Below, one piece after another: positions 31,341 to 42,768 of a stretch of DNA of 64,000 nucleotides (within the stretch, counting starts at the first letter, position 1; each line of letters begins with the position of its first letter). A program made the translations under genes and the position numbers. Origin of the DNA: Emiliania huxleyi CCMP1516. Taxonomy: Eukaryota > Haptophyta > Isochrysidales > Noelaerhabdaceae. The DNA is taken from contig NW_005196756.1 in NCBI RefSeq assembly GCF_000372725.1, forward strand, positions 1,162,229 to 1,226,228. The letters run 5' to 3'. The notes under the pieces are model-generated. The model was not told the origin of the DNA and searched no databases. It saw nothing but the letters and a program-made list of their open reading frames with translations.

Positions 31341-34076
31341 CTATTGCAATTTGGACGAGGGACGTATCACTTGCCCGCATCCGCCCGCCGAACCTGCACA
31401 ACACGGCGGACCCTGCAAACGACAGCGGCGCATTGCCTCCCGCATCCGGGCCAATCGCTCCATCTGCAGCCGCGCCTGCGGGGTGCGGAAACGGGCGCGG
31501 GTCCGATGATGCGTGGATGGATGACAAACGAGGGAACGAGCGAACCGCGCCGAATCACTGTCGGCGGTTGGCGCAAGAGACTCGAGCGAACCGCACCTAC
31601 TCAAAACAAGCCCGAAGCTCCCACGCTGAACCCACTTCCTTTCTGCGCGTAAGAGACCGGAAGCGCACGAGAGGCTCTTCGTCCCGGCTGCCCCAAACGA
31701 CGCGTGCAGCCCGGCGGGCGCTTCAAACGACGGCAAAGGGCGGCGCAGCTTCGCCCCCCCAACGCAAGACAAGGCCTGCGGTGACCCCGGGAAGAGAGCC
31801 GCTTGCGACGCGGCGGATGGCGCGGCGCAAACCGCAGCCTGCAGCCGCGGCGGCGTCTTCCAAAACTCACCCCCGTCCTCGTCGGCGGGGGCCGCAGCGG
31901 CGGGGGCTGCATCGGCGGTGTCGGCGGGGGCTGCTGCGGCGGCGTCGGCGGGGGCTGCTGCGGCGGCGTCCGCGCCCATCCTGCCTGCCTGGTGCCCTTG
32001 GGCGGCCGCAGATCCCACAGAGGCTGGCCTCGGTGGCCACCTGCTCCGGTCGACGGAACAGACGGAATAGATGCGGGTCGGTGGGGTGGGTGCGGCGGCA
32101 AGGCAGCTTGAGGGCTTGCAGACGCAGCTCGTGCTTGGCGGAGCGCCAGAAGCAGCACCCGCAACGGCAGAATGGCAACGGGGCGGGACCTCCGTGAGAT
32201 CGGTGGCGGACGGCTGGCATGAGTGCGGCCGCGGGGGCGCGCACGCGGCAGCGGCAGCACCAGCGTGCAGCAAGGCATCGGCGGCGGAGCCAACCGGGCG
32301 GCTTGCAGAGGGGCTGCTGGGGGGGCAAGGGTCGCCGAAGAAGGAGAGGGGCGACGAGCGGAGGGAAGAGGCTGCGAGCGAGATCGAAGCGCACACGGCG
32401 CTGGTGAAGGGGGCGTCGGAGGAGTCGGTAGCCACGCCGCCGCTCAGCGCCGAGTCTTGCGAGAGCAGCGCGGGGACGAAGGGCAGGCCCTCGCAGCCGC
32501 GCGCGCTTTCGGGCGACATGCTGCTGCTTTCGATGCGGAGCTCCTGCAACGCGAGAGGAGAGTCGCGTGGGTGGGGAGGGGCATGTGGGGACGGGCCGTC
32601 TGGCGCCCCCTTGAGGGCGGCGGCTGGCGCCTTGCCCCTTTGCTGCCCGCGCTCCTCCGGACGTGGCGCGAGCGGAGGGCTTGCTGCGCCGGCCGCACGC
32701 ACTGCTAGGAGGGGCGGGAAAACGACCCTCGGCGGCAGGAAACCGCGGCTGCCCGCGGCGCAATTCCTCGACTCACCCAGCGCCGCTGACTCCGCTCCGC
32801 GTGCTGCCGCCGCCGCCGCGCGCTGCTCGAGGGCGAGCGAGTCCGTGCTCGGTCCGCCGTCGGCGGCGCGCCGACTCAGAGACGACCGCGTGTCGAGGAG
32901 CGTGTCGGAGAAGGGGCGGCGCGGGAGGGGGCCGTGCGCGAAGGGATGGGGAGGGGCCGCCCCAGACACCCAGCCCGACGCGAGCACCTCGGACAGGTAG
33001 GGCCGCTCGTTGACGTCGGGCGCGAGGAGCGACAGCAGCAGCAGCTTGGCCTCGACGGATACCTTCCACAGCACGCGCATCGAGAGGTCGGGCACGCCGC
33101 AGCCGCCACCGTCATCAACGTTCCATCCGGGTGGCGGTGGCGCGGGGAGCCGATTTGCCAGCAGCGCGTACATGACGACGCCCGCGGAGAAGATGTCTGC
33201 CGCGTAGCTCCAGCACGGCCCGCAGGTCACCTCTGGAGGCGCGTAGCCGGGGGTGCCGAAGAACTCGCGGTCCTCTCGCGCATCGGCGACCGAGCAAGCG
33301 TGGCCAAAATCACACAGCACCAGGCGCGCCGGGTCCCCGCCCTCTCTGACAGCCGCGGGAGCCTCGTCAGGCCTATCGCTTGAGGAGAGGAGGCTCGCGG
33401 GGCGTGGAAAGGGAGCGCTGCGGAAGCGGCCAGGGCAGGGGGGGGGGGGGGAGGGGGGGGGCAGGTTGGCTTGAGGCGGCCCTTGGGCCCCAGCAGTGCC
33501 GACCGTCGACGCGTGGTGTGGCACCGGCTTCAGACGAGGCGGGTGGGGAGATAGCCGCGCCGGTCGGCGTGCGCAGGGGAGGGCGGGCTGGAGGTGGCAC
33601 GGACGCCTCGCGTCACAACAGAGCAGGTTCTCGAGCTTGATGTCGCGGTGGACGATCTCGTGAGCACGAAGGTGGCCAAGGGCGGCGCAGAGCTGCCCAA
33701 ACATTCGACGAACCGCGCTCTCCGCAAAGGCGCCGTGCCGCTGCAGAAGTTGCTGGCAGTCACCGCCGGGCGCCAACTCGAGGAGCAGGCCGACCGCCGT
33801 GCTGCTCGCAAACCAGCCGAGCCAGCGCGTGACGTGCGGGTGGCCGCTCAGCTGCCGCAGTAGCAGCGATTCGCGCCGCAGGATCGCACGGGTTGATCGC
33901 TCGGCGAGCTTGAGCGCGCAGCGGCTGTCGTGGCCCGCGCCAGCCCCGCCGTCGCGCCGCACAGCCTCAAAAACCCGCGCGGTGGCGCCGTCCCCGAGAT
34001 GCGCGGTGACCGTGTACGCGTCTGCAAAGGCGAGACCGGCCTCGGACGCGAGGCCGTCGACGGCGGCCGAATCCAT
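31341..34076 (-). CDS. Serine/threonine protein kinase, CAMK-like, with long C-terminal tail
   Basis: Nearly intronless. Kinase landmarks in order are LGDGATARVFEAV (glycine loop), CALKLAER (ATP-binding Lys), HPHVTRWLGWF, IVHRDIKLENLL (catalytic loop), LVLCDFGHACS (DFG), FGTPGYAPPEV (activation-loop end) and ADIFSAGVVMYALL. The domain ends with the NERPYLSEVLASGWV segment. Between HRDIKLENLL and DFG there are about 75 extra Pro-rich residues; a GT-AG intron there (donor near DARRP, acceptor CTGTCAG) would remove them in phase. The C-terminal 500 residues are Ala/Ser/Pro-rich and low in complexity, with no recognised domain. Partner and pathway cannot be read from the sequence. Confidence 0.85.
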   Translation of the reverse strand: MDSAAVDGLASEAGLAFADAYTVTAHLGDGATARVFEAVRRDGGAGAGHDSRCALKLAERSTRAILRRESLLLRQLSGHPHVTRWLGWFASSTAVGLLLELAPGGDCQQLLQRHGAFAESAVRRMFGQLCAALGHLRAHEIVHRDIKLENLLCCDARRPCHLQPALPCARRPARLSPHPPRLKPVPHHASTVGTAGAQGPPQANLPPPSPPPPCPGRFRSAPFPRPASLLSSSDRPDEAPAAVREGGDPARLVLCDFGHACSVADAREDREFFGTPGYAPPEVTCGPCWSYAADIFSAGVVMYALLANRLPAPPPPGWNVDDGGGCGVPDLSMRVLWKVSVEAKLLLLSLLAPDVNERPYLSEVLASGWVSGAAPPHPFAHGPLPRRPFSDTLLDTRSSLSRRAADGGPSTDSLALEQRAAAAAARGAESAALGESRNCAAGSRGFLPPRVVFPPLLAVRAAGAASPPLAPRPEERGQQRGKAPAAALKGAPDGPSPHAPPHPRDSPLALQELRIESSSMSPESARGCEGLPFVPALLSQDSALSGGVATDSSDAPFTSAVCASISLAASSLRSSPLSFFGDPCPPSSPSASRPVGSAADALLHAGAAAAACAPPRPHSCQPSATDLTEVPPRCHSAVAGAASGAPPSTSCVCKPSSCLAAAPTPPTRIYSVCSVDRSRWPPRPASVGSAAAQGHQAGRMGADAAAAAPADAAAAAPADTADAAPAAAAPADEDGGEFWKTPPRLQAAVCAAPSAASQAALFPGSPQALSCVGGAKLRRPLPSFEAPAGLHASFGAAGTKSLSCASGLLRAERKWVQRGSFGLVLSRCGSLESLAPTADSDSARFARSLVCHPSTHHRTRARFRTPQARLQMERLARMREAMRRCRLQGPPCCAGSAGGCGQVIRPSSKLQ

Positions 34077-34611
34077 GTGTGTGTGTTTTCAACACACTCG
34101 TCGGGAAGCTGTGCGACCACAGTAGAAGGCGTGCGGCGAGAGTTTTTTTTTCGGGCGTGGCGAACCAGCATTAGAAACCCGCGATCCCGCAAAATGTGGG
34201 CGTGATGCACACCGCGGCATGAGTGAAGCATAGGCTGACCAGAGGATACAAACATGTACGTGCACTGGGTTAGAAAAGGTAAGAAAGAAAGAAAACAGAC
34301 ACTCCAAGGTCCCGACAGTCTTCGCACCGGCTCGAGCCATAAGACTTGCACGTGGTGGCCGTGCACGAGTAGTTGTATTGAGTAATGCGCTCTTCTTGCC
34401 CACACGCGCTAGCCTACTCCCTCGGTCCCTGTATCGGCGCCGTCGATGCGACGCCGATACTGACGAACGAAACCTATCCCCGGTGGTGGGCGCTGGATCA
34501 GGTTAGGTTGCTGGAGCACCTCCAACTCCTCCTCTGAGTCAGACACGCCAACGTCGACGACTGCGCCCTCCTCCTCCTCCTCCGATTCGCCGACTGCACC
34601 CTCCTCCTCCA

Positions 34612-34795
34612 TGGGCTCGATCCGATTCCGCAGCGTGTCGTCCTCAGCGGCGGTGCTGCGCGGGAGGCGGCCGCGGGCACGCTGGGCTCGATCAGCGGCG
34701 TATATTGCAGATTTGTCAATGGTACCGCGTCTGCGAGGCGGGCGCCTTGCGGGCAGAGCCCTTAGCCACCCTTTATATCTTGCGCGGTCAAAAAC
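34612..34795 (+). mobile_element. LINE 3'-end copy with internal deletion
   Basis: Shares the ATGGGCTCGATCCGATTCCG block and the 3' module (AATGGTACCGCGTCTGCG, CTTGCGGGCAGAGCCC) with 15520-15810, but lacks about 120 bases between them. The 3' module ends CTTGCGCGGTC followed by A-rich sequence, as in the copy at 7.7 kb. Confidence 0.7.
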
Positions 34796-35379
34796 TCCCA
34801 AAAAAATCGGCGCCTGCGGCGGGCCATGGGACCCCATCTCCCCCCCGCATGGTCCATGGATACCCTCTAGGGCCCCCGCCTCCCCCCAGAGGCCGAGCTC
34901 AAACAATGCTCAAAGCAAAAGAACACTCGCTCGCGCACAACAGATGACAACACCGGCCCCCTAGACGCCAGCTAGACGCCCCCCCGGTGCCCCTCTGCCC
35001 GGGCCTCCCTATCTGCCAGGGAGCGCAACCCCCGGGTGCGCCGCGGCTTCTGGAGCCTCTGCCCGCCGGGTCTCCCAGTCCCACGTCCCAGGCGCCAGAG
35101 CGGGGGCGCGTCTCAATAATCATGTATCACTCTGTGAAGAGTTTTCTCGTTGAAAGTACAAAGTGTTTTCTATAAATCATCATGTCGCCACGACCGCCGG
35201 CTCCAATAGAGGGTCCATGCGCACCCGAAGCGCGGACCCTCTGACATTCGCGCCATCCCCCGCCGGTTTACACAAGACCGTGGGCATGCCCATGCGCTCC
35301 CGCTCAAGGCAAAACGCCTGCGTGCGGCCCCGCCCTCGCCCCCGCCCCCCCGAAGCTCCCCCCTCCCCTCCACCTCTGA
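34796..35379. other. Repeat-derived and intergenic stretch, no gene seen
   Basis: 34798-34893 (AATCGGCGCCTGCGGCGGGC... to CCCCCCAGAGGC) is a dispersed repeat with a second copy at 54390-54472. The remainder, to the 3' end of the GSK3-like gene, has no recognisable frame. Confidence 0.55.
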
Positions 35380-38039
35380 TCATTTCCCCCCAGCTGGCGT
35401 CACCGAGCCGAAATGATCAGTCTGCACGCGGATCGGAAGCCCGCCCGGCGAAGGGTCGCCCCGAGGACAGACGGGAGAGGCCGCCGCCGCGCCGCCAATC
35501 CGCGCCGCAGCGGCGCCGACGCCACCGCTCGTCAAGCTAGTCCGGCGCACCCCCCCCATCAACACGTCGGCCGGCGACGCGGCGGGGTCCGGCGTGGCGG
35601 GCGGTGCGGCGAGCTGCTCGCGCGCCTCGTTGATGAGCGCAAGCAGCCGTGCCTTCTCCGCCGCCGCAACGCCTGCGGACGCCTCCGCCGCCTTCCGCAC
35701 GTCTGTCAGCTGCTGCAAAAGCGATGCGGCTTCCGCATCAGCGGCGGCGGAGGCGGCAGCGGAGTCTGGCGTCACCAGGGGAAGCTCCACCTGGTGGTCA
35801 AGAGCGGGTGCCTCTATCCTTCGCTGCTCCCGTGATGATTAGAGCGTGGGTCGGCTGGCGGTGGTGCGCGCGTGGCGGACCAAGAGAGGGAGGGAGGGAG
35901 GGAGGGAGGGAGGGAGCGAGGGAGCGAGGGAGCGAGGGGGGGGGGGGGAGGCAGCAGCGAGCTGGGGAAAGACGGGGGGAGGCGCCTGCAGCTGGCCTGC
36001 CTCAAAGAGCAGCCTTCGGTGCACGCCTTGAACCGCCTCATCCCGGTCTCGCAGGACGGCGGCGATCTCCTCGTGCGCGATCTCGACGGCGACCTCCGGC
36101 AGCCGCGCCTCGTCCAGCCCCTTTTGGGCGGCGCGTTTGAGGCGCCGCTCCAAAACAGCAGGCACCTGCACTCACAGGCGCGGCTCAGGCGGTACGGTGA
36201 GGGAAGCCGTCGAGGCGGGCTCAGGGAAGGCGCGAGAAGGGGGGGGGCTCCCTCTCTTGTTTGGGAGATGCGGCGGCGCGCACCTGCTCGAGCTCGCATG
36301 CGCGCGAGGCGAGCGCCGTGTAGTAGCGCCGGAGCCGTCCCTCCCACTCGGCGGCCGCCGCAACCCCTTTGGGCGAGGAGGCGCCCCGTGCCCCCACCGG
36401 CGTGGTGGGGCTGCCGCTGCCGCCGTCGGAGAGCGGGAGCACCTTGCCGTCGGCGAAGAAGGGGTGCGCAAGGGTGGCCGCCGCGTCGAGGCGGCGCGCT
36501 GGGTCGTAGCAAAGGAGCTGCTGCGCCTGCGCGCGGGCGGGAGACGGGCTGGGCGAGCGGGAGGAGAAGCTGGGCCGGGCGGCGGCGTGCGGTGCCAGGT
36601 GGACTGCCAGGGGCTCGGTCGAGGTTGGAAAGATGCGGTCCCAGGGGAAGGGCTTGAGCTTTGGCAGCTCGTCGGCGGTGAGGCTCGAGTTCATGGAGCG
36701 GAGCTCGTCCTGCAGGGTGAAGACACCCGCATCAGGGCGGGAAGACAGCAGAGTGTTCAGAGCACCGAGCGAACACGAGGGATAGAGTGAGCACAGCGGA
36801 GAAGGGGGGAAGTGAGCGGAGTCCGTCTTCCGCGTCTAGGGAGCGTCGGCCTCGGAGGGCGTGCCGAGCAGCTTGAGGATCTCGACGAGGTGCTGCTGCG
36901 TCGAGTCCTGGCCTTGGAAGGGGAGGTGGCCCAGCAGCAGCTCCACCAAGATCGTGCCCACCGACCAGACGTCCACCGCAACGCTGTACTCGCTCGCGCC
37001 GAAGAGCAGCTCGGGGGCACGGTAGTAGCGCGAGCAGATGTACGAGACGTTTGGTGTGCCCGCCACGAGGGTCTTGGAGCAGCCGAAGTCGCAGAGCTTG
37101 CACTGCAGGGTGCTCGGGTCGACGAGGAGGTTGTCGGGCTGGGCGAGGGGGCGGGCGAGGGGTGAGCAGGGATCTCCCGGGCACCACCTCATGGTGCGCC
37201 TCGCGCGCGCGGGGGGGGGGGGGGGGAAAGGGGTTCCCGGGGGGGGGAGGGGGTTCCAGGATGGTGCCTTCGGCGCTCCAACACCAGGCCGGGCTAGAGA
37301 GGCTGCCACACGAGGCTGTGCACCCCTCTCCCCGCGCGAGACAGCCTCTCGGCCTCTCCTCTAGATCCCGGCCAGATCTCGGCCAGATCTCGGCCAGATC
37401 TCGGCCAGATCTCCGCTAGATCTCCGCTAGATCTCCGCTAGCCTTGATATCGCGGTGGCAGATGGAGCGCGAATGGAGGTACCTACGTTCACCATGGTCA
37501 GGGGTGTGATGAGACGCGACGCTCTGGCAGCCCGCGCGCGCAAGCGTGGAGAGGCACTCGAGCGCGCGGAAGGTCTGGTAGAGGTAGGCTCGCACGTGAC
37601 CGATGTCGAAGCGGCGGCGGCGCTTATTGTGCTGCAGGACGAGGCCACGGAGTGTCTCGGGAAGGTAGTCCATCACGAGGTGGAGGTAGGTCTCGTCCTT
37701 GCGCCGGCCGGACTTCTCGAAGAAGCAGCGCAGCCGGATGATGTGCTCGTGCTCCACGAGCTGCATCATCTGGAGCTCGCGGTTGTGGAAGCGGCGGTCG
37801 AGCAGCACCTACGCACCACGTCTCCAACTGACCCAACTCAAACCCAGCGCGAGCCGCCGCGTGCGGCTCAGCAGGGCCTTTTTGATCGCGACCACCTCGC
37901 CGTCGGCCGACCGGGCCCGCCACACGATGCCAAAGGCGCCATTCCCGACAACCTTCTCGAGCACGTACTGCTGCGCCCCGCACTCCCAGACGGTCCCCTC
38001 TTGCGCACCCTCCAGCAAAGCTCTGACGTTATCCCCCAT
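35380..38039 (-). CDS. GSK3/shaggy-like protein kinase
   Basis: CMGC-family Ser/Thr kinase. Exon 1 (38039-37878) has [19 protein letters not shown] and VVAIKK. Exon 2 (37808-37558) continues [15 protein letters not shown] to FRALE. The 40-base exon 3 (37482-37443) gives [13 protein letters not shown]. Exon 4 (37138-36851) gives [37 protein letters not shown] with the GSK3 activation-loop Tyr, and LLGTPSE. Exon 5 (36710 on) starts [16 protein letters not shown], and a further exon has [20 protein letters not shown]. Introns 37877-37809, 37442-37139 and 36850-36711 all start with GC and end with AG; 37557-37483 is GT-AG. Every join is in phase and matches the family without gaps. A C-terminal extension (36170-35380) adds helical segments ([35 protein letters not shown]) absent from typical GSK3. 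In other eukaryotes the kinase acts in Wnt-type, metabolic or hormone signalling. Confidence 0.93.
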
Positions 38040-38402
38040 CCACCGCGCTGTTGCGGGTATTGTCTGAGCGGAAGCCTGCGTAGAAGCGCCGGAGGCTGCG
38101 CCCGATGCTTTGCGGGCTGACCTCCCTCGTGCAGGAACCCCCAAAAGGCGTGCGCCGGTACGTTTTCTTTCGTACGGGTGCGGATACAAATTTCTTTGAT
38201 TTCGGGCTCGCATGGCAATCGTTTTCAGTTTTTTTCGCCACGGGAGGCTTCCATTCCAAGTTTTTAATACTCTCTTCGTGTTTCTCGAGAGCACTCTCTC
38301 CTTCCTTTCCTCTCTAGTTTCGAAAAAGAGGAATAATTTATCTGTCATGGAGAGAGAGAGAGAGAGAGAGATCCAGTCCGAGCCTGGCTGTTCTTCACCT
38401 TT

Positions 38403-38539
<137 letters not shown>

Positions 38540-38625
38540 CTTATTGTCAGAAAGAAAGAAAGAAAACAGACAACCCAAGGGAGGGATGGGAGAACGGCAC
38601 GCCGCCACCACACAGGGATTTATTG
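38540..38625. repeat. Dispersed repeat, inverted copy of 53065-53140
   Basis: Contains GAAAGAAAGAAAACAGACAA, CCCAAGGGAGGGATGGGAG and GGCACGCCGCCACCACACAGG. The reverse complement is found at 53065-53140 with few differences. A shorter relative (GAAAGAAAGAAAACAGACAC) lies at 34284. No coding capacity. Confidence 0.75.
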
Positions 38626-38820
38626 TCAATAGATTACGCAAAGGGCAAATGGACATTCAGGACGGCAACAGCAATTATTAGCTGAATTAGCGTTCGACGC
38701 TCCTAACAGGCGCATACAAGGGAGAGGGCTGTCGTCGTGAGTGTCTCGCACCACCGTCGCGGCAGCGGCTGCGGGTGAATTGCGCGCCTCTCCCTGCTGC
38801 AAAACGTATCAGCGTATAGC

Positions 38821-41011
<2,191 letters not shown>

Positions 41012-41237
41012 TGATGTACGACGAGGCGTACGCCGCGCGCGAGTTTGGCGCGCCCAACGTCACGTCGCCAGAAGTGGCCGCCGCCGCGGCGGTAGCGGGC
41101 GGTTGGGACGGCGCCGCCTGGTCGGGCCTCGGGCAGACAAACATCACGAAGCGCGCCAGCGGCTATGCGGAGCGGTGCGCGTCTAAAGCTGCCGGTGTGC
41201 GCGCCAGGCCCCATCAGCGGACGTTTCGCCTGGCTCG

Positions 41238-41504
41238 ATGAGTAGGTACGACCTCGTCGTGGCGGTGGATGGCGCGCCGTCGCTATGCGAGCCGTGGTGT
41301 GCGCTCGACGAGCGCTGGTGGAAAGACAAGTGCGACCTCGATGGCTGTTCCGGTTGCGGCGAGTGCACGGCGAACGTGTGCAAGGACTGGTGTCGTTCGG
41401 TCAACGAGCCATGGGCCTTCCTATGCACCTGGCAGCAGTGCGTTGGCTGCACCGAGTGCGTCGGCTCACCCGAATATGAGACGAGCGACTTCGCCTGCTC
41501 TTAG
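41238..41504 (+). CDS. Small Cys-rich protein with two CxxWC repeats
   Basis: 88-residue frame with two copies of a pattern C-x2-WC ... W-x3-4-C-x4-C-x2-C-x2-C: LCEPWCALDERWWKDKC with GCSGCGEC, and VCKDWCRSVNEPWAFLC with QCVGCTEC. The spacing suggests a disulfide-rich extracellular module. There is no signal peptide, so it is likely the last exon of a larger gene, perhaps the protease gene just upstream. It converges on the minus-strand gene at 41555. Confidence 0.5.
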   Translation: MSRYDLVVAVDGAPSLCEPWCALDERWWKDKCDLDGCSGCGECTANVCKDWCRSVNEPWAFLCTWQQCVGCTECVGSPEYETSDFACS

Positions 41505-41554
41505 GGAGTCTCCATCGGCGGAGACTTGGCCGCCGGATCGGGCACGGCTCGGCG

Positions 41555-42142
41555 CTACGCCAAAGAACACGCCAACCCATCTGGGCAGTCCGCGTCTGAT
41601 GAGCACGACTGGCCGCTCCCCTCGGGGGTTGGGAGCGAGGCGGGATCCGACGTACACAGTACGTCGGGACAACAGGTGTCACAGCAGAGGCCGAGTGCAG
41701 TACATCCCGTATCGGATCCGGTAGGGGGGGCACACTTTTGTGAATTGTCGCAGGAATCCAAGCACCGGGCGTCGTCGGCAGCCTGCCAAGAACAATCTAG
41801 GCCTGCATTCACGCAGGTACCTAGGGCGGAGGGAGGCGGCGGCGACGGCGAGGCGGAGGGAGGCGGCGACGGCGACGCGGAGGGAGGCGGCGGCGACGGC
41901 GAGGCGGATGGTGGAGGAGGAGAGGGCGGCGGTGGGTTTGGCGGCGGTGGTGATGGCGAAATGGTCGAGGAGTCGTTGCGAAGGCCGAGACCCAGGCCAA
42001 GCCCTAGCCCGAGCCCCAGAACGACGATGACGGCGACGAAGAGGAGAGCGCCAGTGTGGCGGCGTGGGCCCTTGCCCTCGCCGCCCTTCTTGGCCGCGCC
42101 GCCCTCGACATCGATGTGGTTCTGCGCGCGCTGCATAGCCAT
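41555..42142 (-). CDS. Type II membrane protein with Pro-rich stalk and Cys-rich head
   Basis: Starts MAMQRAQNHIDVEGGAAKKG, a charged cytoplasmic tail. A membrane span follows, LLFVAVIVVLGLGLGLGLGL, with an unusual Gly-Leu repeat. Next is a stalk of SPSPPPPSA units and a C-terminal domain with about a dozen cysteines (CVNAGLDCSW, CCDTCCPDVLC, SCSSDADCPDGLAC). The architecture suggests a cell-surface or vesicle-membrane anchored extracellular domain. Function is unknown. The frame is uninterrupted. Confidence 0.7.
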   Translation of the reverse strand: MAMQRAQNHIDVEGGAAKKGGEGKGPRRHTGALLFVAVIVVLGLGLGLGLGLGLRNDSSTISPSPPPPNPPPPSPPPPSASPSPPPPSASPSPPPSASPSPPPPSALGTCVNAGLDCSWQAADDARCLDSCDNSQKCAPPTGSDTGCTALGLCCDTCCPDVLCTSDPASLPTPEGSGQSCSSDADCPDGLACSLA

Positions 42143-42768
42143 GTAGAGGAACGGAGACGGTTCTCAGTGGGGCACGCGCCTGTTTCGGCGGTTCCGGATG
42201 CCGGATGCGCGCCAATTGATTAGGAGTACGAAACGGCGCTGTTTTTGGCGTTTCGTTTTTCGCGTTTCACCCTCCGGGTTTTTGTTTTCTCGTGTTTTCA
42301 TGCCCTCGGCCGAGAACGTTTTATTAGTTTCTTGTCGGTACTCGTAACGGACTCACGGGACGTCCGCACCAACGGTTGGCCATAATGTCGGAGCTCGGCC
42401 TGCCCGCCATTGCAGCATATGAACAGCACTAGGGACGCCGAAATCGCACAATGTCTGGTCCGACGCCCGCCACATGACGCCCACCGCAGCCGCGTTGGGC
42501 GGCGCGCGCCGACGCCGACCATCACCACCGACCGACGGCTCGCACGGCCGTGCGGTGAGCAAAAATTTGGGTCGCTGCGCGCCTGCCGACCGCGGACGCA
42601 GCGGTATGGGGGGGGGGGGGGGAGGAGTTGGACGCTACCGCTACCATCACCTACTCTGCTTACTTCGGCCGTTGACCCCTCGATGGTCGAGTGGCTTCCG
42701 GATCGAATCGGTAGGTTGACCCTTATAAATTTTTTTCTACATCGAGCGGGCTCAGTTTTTGCTCTGAT

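Noticed and set aside
31100-32197. 365-codon plus-strand ORF
   Set aside because: Antisense to the kinase tail. Low-complexity Arg/Pro-rich frame without any domain.
34409-34906. Minus ORF sharing ADRAQRARGRLPRSTAA with 15201-15704
   Set aside because: The shared part is antisense to a LINE 3' region that also shares plus-orientation A-rich ends, so similarity reflects repeat DNA, not a conserved protein.
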